Shown here piece after piece: positions 59,251 through 61,843 of a stretch of DNA of 61,843 bases (positions within the stretch are counted from its first letter, which is position 1; the number at the start of each line of letters is the position of its first letter). The notes beneath the pieces are model-generated. The model did no database searches. It was not told the origin of the DNA and saw nothing but the letters and a program-made list of their open reading frames with translations. The position numbers and the translations under genes are program-made. Origin of the DNA: Haloglomus irregulare (GTDB lineage: Archaea; Halobacteriota; Halobacteria; Halobacteriales; Haloarculaceae); assembly GCF_007421925.1 (NCBI RefSeq), contig NZ_QMDX01000014.1, positions 1-61,843 of the forward strand. The letters are read 5' to 3'.

Positions 59251-60060
59251 ATGGTCACTGATTCGCCGGTCCCGCGTCTCGGCCTCGGAACCTGGCAGAA
59301 CACCGATTTCGACCAGTGTCGCGAGAGCGTCCGGACCGCGCTTGAACTCGGCTACCGGCACGTCGACACTGCTGAGTTGTATGACAACGAGCGTCCCGTC
59401 GGTGCCGGTATCGCCGCCGCGGACATCCCCCGCGCGTCAGTATACCTCGCAACAAAAATCCTCCACCCTCGGAGGACCGACGACGCGACGCGAGCGTCCA
59501 TCCGTGCCGCCGTGGAAGGGTGTCTCGACCGCCTCGACGTCGACGCGGTCGATCTCATGTACGTCCACTGGCCCGCCGACTACGACCTCGAACTGGTCCA
59601 CGGCACGCTCGCCGCCCTTCGCGACGACGGACTGCTCGGCGGTGTCGGCGTCAGCAACTACGAACCACGCCACCTCGAGACGGCCCTGAACGTCGACCCG
59701 GACATCGTCGCGAACCAGGTCGAGCTGCATCCGCTACTCCCACAGGTTGAGCTCCGAAAACGGTGTGCCGACCGTGGCGTCGACGTGGTCGCGTACGCGC
59801 CGCTGGCTCACGAGTCGGTGTTCGACATCCCGGAACTGGAGACAGTCGCCGAGAGGCACGGGGTAAGCGTCCCGCGCGTCACCCTTGCGTGGCTCCGCGA
59901 GAAAGGCGTCGCCGCCGTGCCGAAGGCCACGAGCGAGGAGCATCTCCGTGATAATATGGCCGCACGTGAGATTGAGTTGTCCGATGGGGACGTGGCAACT
60001 ATCGACGGTATCGAGCGGACGGAGCGTTTCTTCGACCCCGACTACGCACCCGAGTGGTGA
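59251..60060 (+). CDS. Aldo/keto reductase (2,5-diketogluconate reductase-like)
   Basis: 269 residues from the ATG at 59251, 20-27 nt after a TATA box. AKR residues: RLGLGTWQNTDFDQC start, GYRHVDTAELYDNERPVG with Asp and Tyr, LATKIL with Lys, MYVHWPADYDLE with His, GVSNYEPRHLETAL, and the NADP-binding PKATSEEHLRDN. It reduces aldehydes or ketones. It is unrelated in subgroup to the AKR at 12823. The longer start at 59230 would begin inside the promoter box. Confidence 0.9.
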   Translation: MVTDSPVPRLGLGTWQNTDFDQCRESVRTALELGYRHVDTAELYDNERPVGAGIAAADIPRASVYLATKILHPRRTDDATRASIRAAVEGCLDRLDVDAVDLMYVHWPADYDLELVHGTLAALRDDGLLGGVGVSNYEPRHLETALNVDPDIVANQVELHPLLPQVELRKRCADRGVDVVAYAPLAHESVFDIPELETVAERHGVSVPRVTLAWLREKGVAAVPKATSEEHLRDNMAAREIELSDGDVATIDGIERTERFFDPDYAPEW

Positions 60061-60567
60061 GTGTGCGAGGGTCCAGTTCCGTCGTTTCCCGGAGAAGGTC
60101 TGCCCTCCGGATATGAACCAGAGTCGATTCATACCGTTGCAGGGGGAGACGATGAGTCCAGAGACATCGTGTATAACGATCTCTCATTAGTCACATAATC
60201 TCGAATCCCCCAGGGTCGCGCGTCGGCGGAAGCGCCTCCCACCTCTGCCACACGAAATCTGGTTTACATAAGTAGACTCCGTGCAGTGATTCGTTCGAAG
60301 TCCCGGTCAACTGATTTTGGGGACACGGCCCCCACCGCGATGTTACAGCTCCGCGGCGAGACTCCGGATATGTTCACATCGAGCGTTCGCAACCCCCCGT
60401 AGACGGTGTTCACAACCCGTGGTCTCGGGCGCGACCGGGACGGCGCCGAGTTCGGTGCTTGGCTCCCGGTATACGCAGATGGCTGTCGAGTTACTCGCGG
60501 CAATCGCGATGGGTGGGTGTGCTCTCGGTTCAGCGATCGTTTCTGGGTTCCGTGTTCACGGCCTCCT
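60061..60567. other. Gap without a confident gene
   Basis: 507 bp. The frame of the next gene is open back to 60406 but not conserved-looking. GTTTACATAAGTAG (about 60262-60275) is a promoter-like AT box with no clear gene near it. Otherwise nothing seen. Confidence 0.35.
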
Positions 60568-60807
60568 GTGACACGTGATCGCATCACTCCCCCCGCGACC
60601 GGGGACCGGGAGAAGCTGCTCGACCAGGCGAAAAGCGCCCTCGATCGTGATGCCGTCGCCGAGGTAATCGACGCCGGGCTTCGACACGCTGTCCCGTCCG
60701 TCGGGCAACTCGAAGCGGTCAGGTGCGCGGTTTCCCCCGAGCTCGCGGAACGGTCCCGTACCGGCGCGCTTCGACCGATACAGTATCCGCACGTCCGCGC
60801 GGACTGA
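60568..60807 (+). CDS. Small helical protein resembling DUF7386-type (RHH-like) proteins
   Basis: 79 residues, GTG start at 60568 (MTRDRITPPATGDREKLLDQ). It continues AKSALDRDAVAEVIDAGLRH and AVPSVGQLEAVR. This pattern (a basic start, DREKLLDQA helix, then AEVIDAxLRH) is shared with haloarchaeal plasmid proteins that look like ribbon-helix-helix DNA-binding antitoxins or repressors; I recall DUF7386 as the family. No toxin gene is next to it. Confidence 0.5.
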   Translation: MTRDRITPPATGDREKLLDQAKSALDRDAVAEVIDAGLRHAVPSVGQLEAVRCAVSPELAERSRTGALRPIQYPHVRAD

Positions 60808-61071
60808 ATCCTGGTGTCTGCTGGATGGATGTTCGAACGTTCCGTGGATGACAGTCCAGAGCGCCCGTGCTGCATACAGGGCGCGCATCAGCCATCGTAA
60901 GGTGTGGGAATCAGTGCCGCTCAAATGGGCCGGTACGTGCCACTCATAAATGAACCCGACCTCAGAATGTGATGACCTCGTTCCGAATCACATTTGAGAC
61001 GTGGAGCAGAGCAGATAGTATAGATTCAGCATCTGAGTGAATAGGCGTCACCTCGGCAGAGCAGTTCGCAA
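60808..61071. other. Gap with a possible minus-strand remnant
   Basis: 264 bp. A minus-strand frame (60556-60924) starts MSGTDSHTLRWLMRALYAAR and overlaps the previous gene. It could be a fragment of a transposase; I cannot identify it. Confidence 0.25.
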
Positions 61072-61533
61072 TTACGAAGCCGCGGATTTGTAGACTGGTA
61101 ACCCGACAAAGGCCAGGCCTAAGACGCCTATTATGGCGGGCAGAGGGTTGGTCATAATTGGCAGCGGGTTACTCTTCCTTTCAAGATACGATTTCGAGGG
61201 CGACCCTCGCACAACATAGGCCGTGGTTGTCTCCCCGACATTGTACTGGTCAATTCTGTTTTCGGCGGCAGTCCTTGTGTTGGACGTTTTCGTTCCTGTC
61301 CCCGGTCTGATGTTCCCAGAAGTGTACTGTGTTCCGTTGTACGCGTAGCTGTACGTAACGTGGGGTGTGTACCTACCTCCTTTGTCCGAGGAATAGGTGA
61401 TATCTTTGCTCTCTACGGTGGCCTCAACCTGTACTCCCGATGAGATGCTTTGCTGTTGGGAGTATGCCATGTATCCAGCAGCTCCGAGCAGCATAACCCC
61501 CAGTAGTATACTTATCAGGGACAGCTTCGACAT
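61072..61533 (-). CDS. DUF3592 domain membrane protein
   Basis: 153 residues. An N-terminal helix (LISILLGVMLLGAAGYMAYS) is followed by the DUF3592 beta domain (VEATVESKDITYSSDKGGRY, TPHVTYSYAYNGTQYTSG), the NVGETTTAYVVRGSPSKSYL segment and a C-terminal helix (LPAIIGVLGLAFVGLPVYK). The gene is clearly poorer in GC than the core genes, a sign of transfer. Function unknown; this domain is common in membrane proteins of mobile elements and host defence loci. Confidence 0.82.
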   Translation of the reverse strand: MSKLSLISILLGVMLLGAAGYMAYSQQQSISSGVQVEATVESKDITYSSDKGGRYTPHVTYSYAYNGTQYTSGNIRPGTGTKTSNTRTAAENRIDQYNVGETTTAYVVRGSPSKSYLERKSNPLPIMTNPLPAIIGVLGLAFVGLPVYKSAAS

Positions 61534-61593
61534 ATTTTGATTATTTAGGGATAATGAATAGCGGTTTCGACGTGTTTCTCACTGCGCAATACA

Positions 61594-61770
61594 CTAGTCC
61601 GCAGGGAGACCGGGCCCCCGCGACAGCAGCGGGAAGTCGCCTGCCTCCTTCACCCGCTCCCGGACCGGTTCAATATCCGGATCATCACGCAGCTTCACAG
61701 AGTACACACCCTGCGCAGGATGGGAATAGCGGGATCGGGCGCCCCCCGGCCGGATGTTAATGACGGCCAT
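61594..61770 (-). CDS. Candidate small gene at the window end
   Basis: 58 residues from the ATG at 61770: MAVINIRPGGARSRYSHPAQ, then GVYSVKLRDDPDIEPVRERV and KEAGDFPLLS. The acidic, charged composition is protein-like on the minus strand. No family recognised. Confidence 0.35.
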   Translation of the reverse strand: MAVINIRPGGARSRYSHPAQGVYSVKLRDDPDIEPVRERVKEAGDFPLLSRGPGLPAD

Positions 61771-61843
61771 GATCGTATGGTGGACCCTGGACGATGACCT
61801 TCGATATCCACGACCACCGCCACCGACTCAAGCAGCTTCGCGA

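Noticed and set aside
60556-60924. Minus-strand frame thought to be a transposase fragment
   Set aside because: No catalytic motif can be recognised, and it overlaps a better plus-strand candidate.
53443-61843. Direct repeat of the tRNA-Met 3' end (att site)
   Set aside because: I looked for the T-arm and acceptor sequence downstream and found no convincing copy inside the window.

Overview
The window is chromosomal DNA of an extremely halophilic archaeon (class Halobacteria). The evidence is very high GC with strongly GC-ending codons, acidic proteins, a PGF-CTERM (archaeosortase) protein, Tat lipoprotein signals, many leaderless genes with a TATA box about 25-28 nt before the start codon, an intron-containing elongator tRNA-Met, and haloarchaeal marker families (aIF2-beta with TRAM, LysW-type arginine synthesis, DUF5786-, DUF5813-, DUF5830- and DUF7123-like proteins). 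The species cannot be named from the sequence.

Layout. 1-1375: an intact stand-alone tnpB (IS1341-type) with a 3' terminal hairpin. 1464-15880: housekeeping and metabolic genes: two tandem secreted paralogues, Holliday junction resolvase, hydrolases, a DUF3179 lipoprotein, an NmrA-like protein, a haloalkane-dehalogenase-like enzyme, an aminotransferase, an S9 peptidase, an aldo/keto reductase, tRNA-Gln beside a double-HNH nuclease, and aIF2-beta. 16034-26701: mptD, then a complete arginine pathway in one orientation: argG-argH, then lysW-argX-argC-argB-argD-lysK-argF. Glutamate is carried on LysW through the ArgX/ArgB/ArgC/ArgD steps, released as ornithine by LysK, and converted to arginine by ArgF/ArgG/ArgH. 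argB is bracketed by two inverted copies of a structured intergenic repeat. Both arginine transcription units appear to start with a leaderless promoter followed by Arg-rich codons.

26709-41281: RCK protein and K+ channel (divergent), aspartate decarboxylase, PEP synthase, PhzF-like protein, a decayed tnpB, stomatin-like protein, wHTH regulators and PhoU. 41282-46978: a class II ribonucleotide reductase gene carrying two LAGLIDADG inteins, preceded by a 17-codon upstream ORF that overlaps its start. 47141-53177: zinc-finger and wHTH regulators, a TVP38-like membrane protein, a run of short hairpins (49185-49301), and an operon of a membrane-bound molybdopterin oxidoreductase, a wHTH regulator and a small membrane protein.

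53312 to the end: an intron-containing tRNA-Met opens an accessory region that looks like a decaying integrated element. It holds a frameshifted zinc-ribbon gene, a gene interrupted by an in-frame TAG, the frameshifted C-terminal end of an MCM helicase, two near-identical 22-bp palindromes around an AT-rich stretch, and a degenerate CRISPR-like array whose last units are inverted. Beyond these lie a few intact genes (AI-2E family transporter, second aldo/keto reductase, DUF3592 protein) and long stretches without convincing genes.
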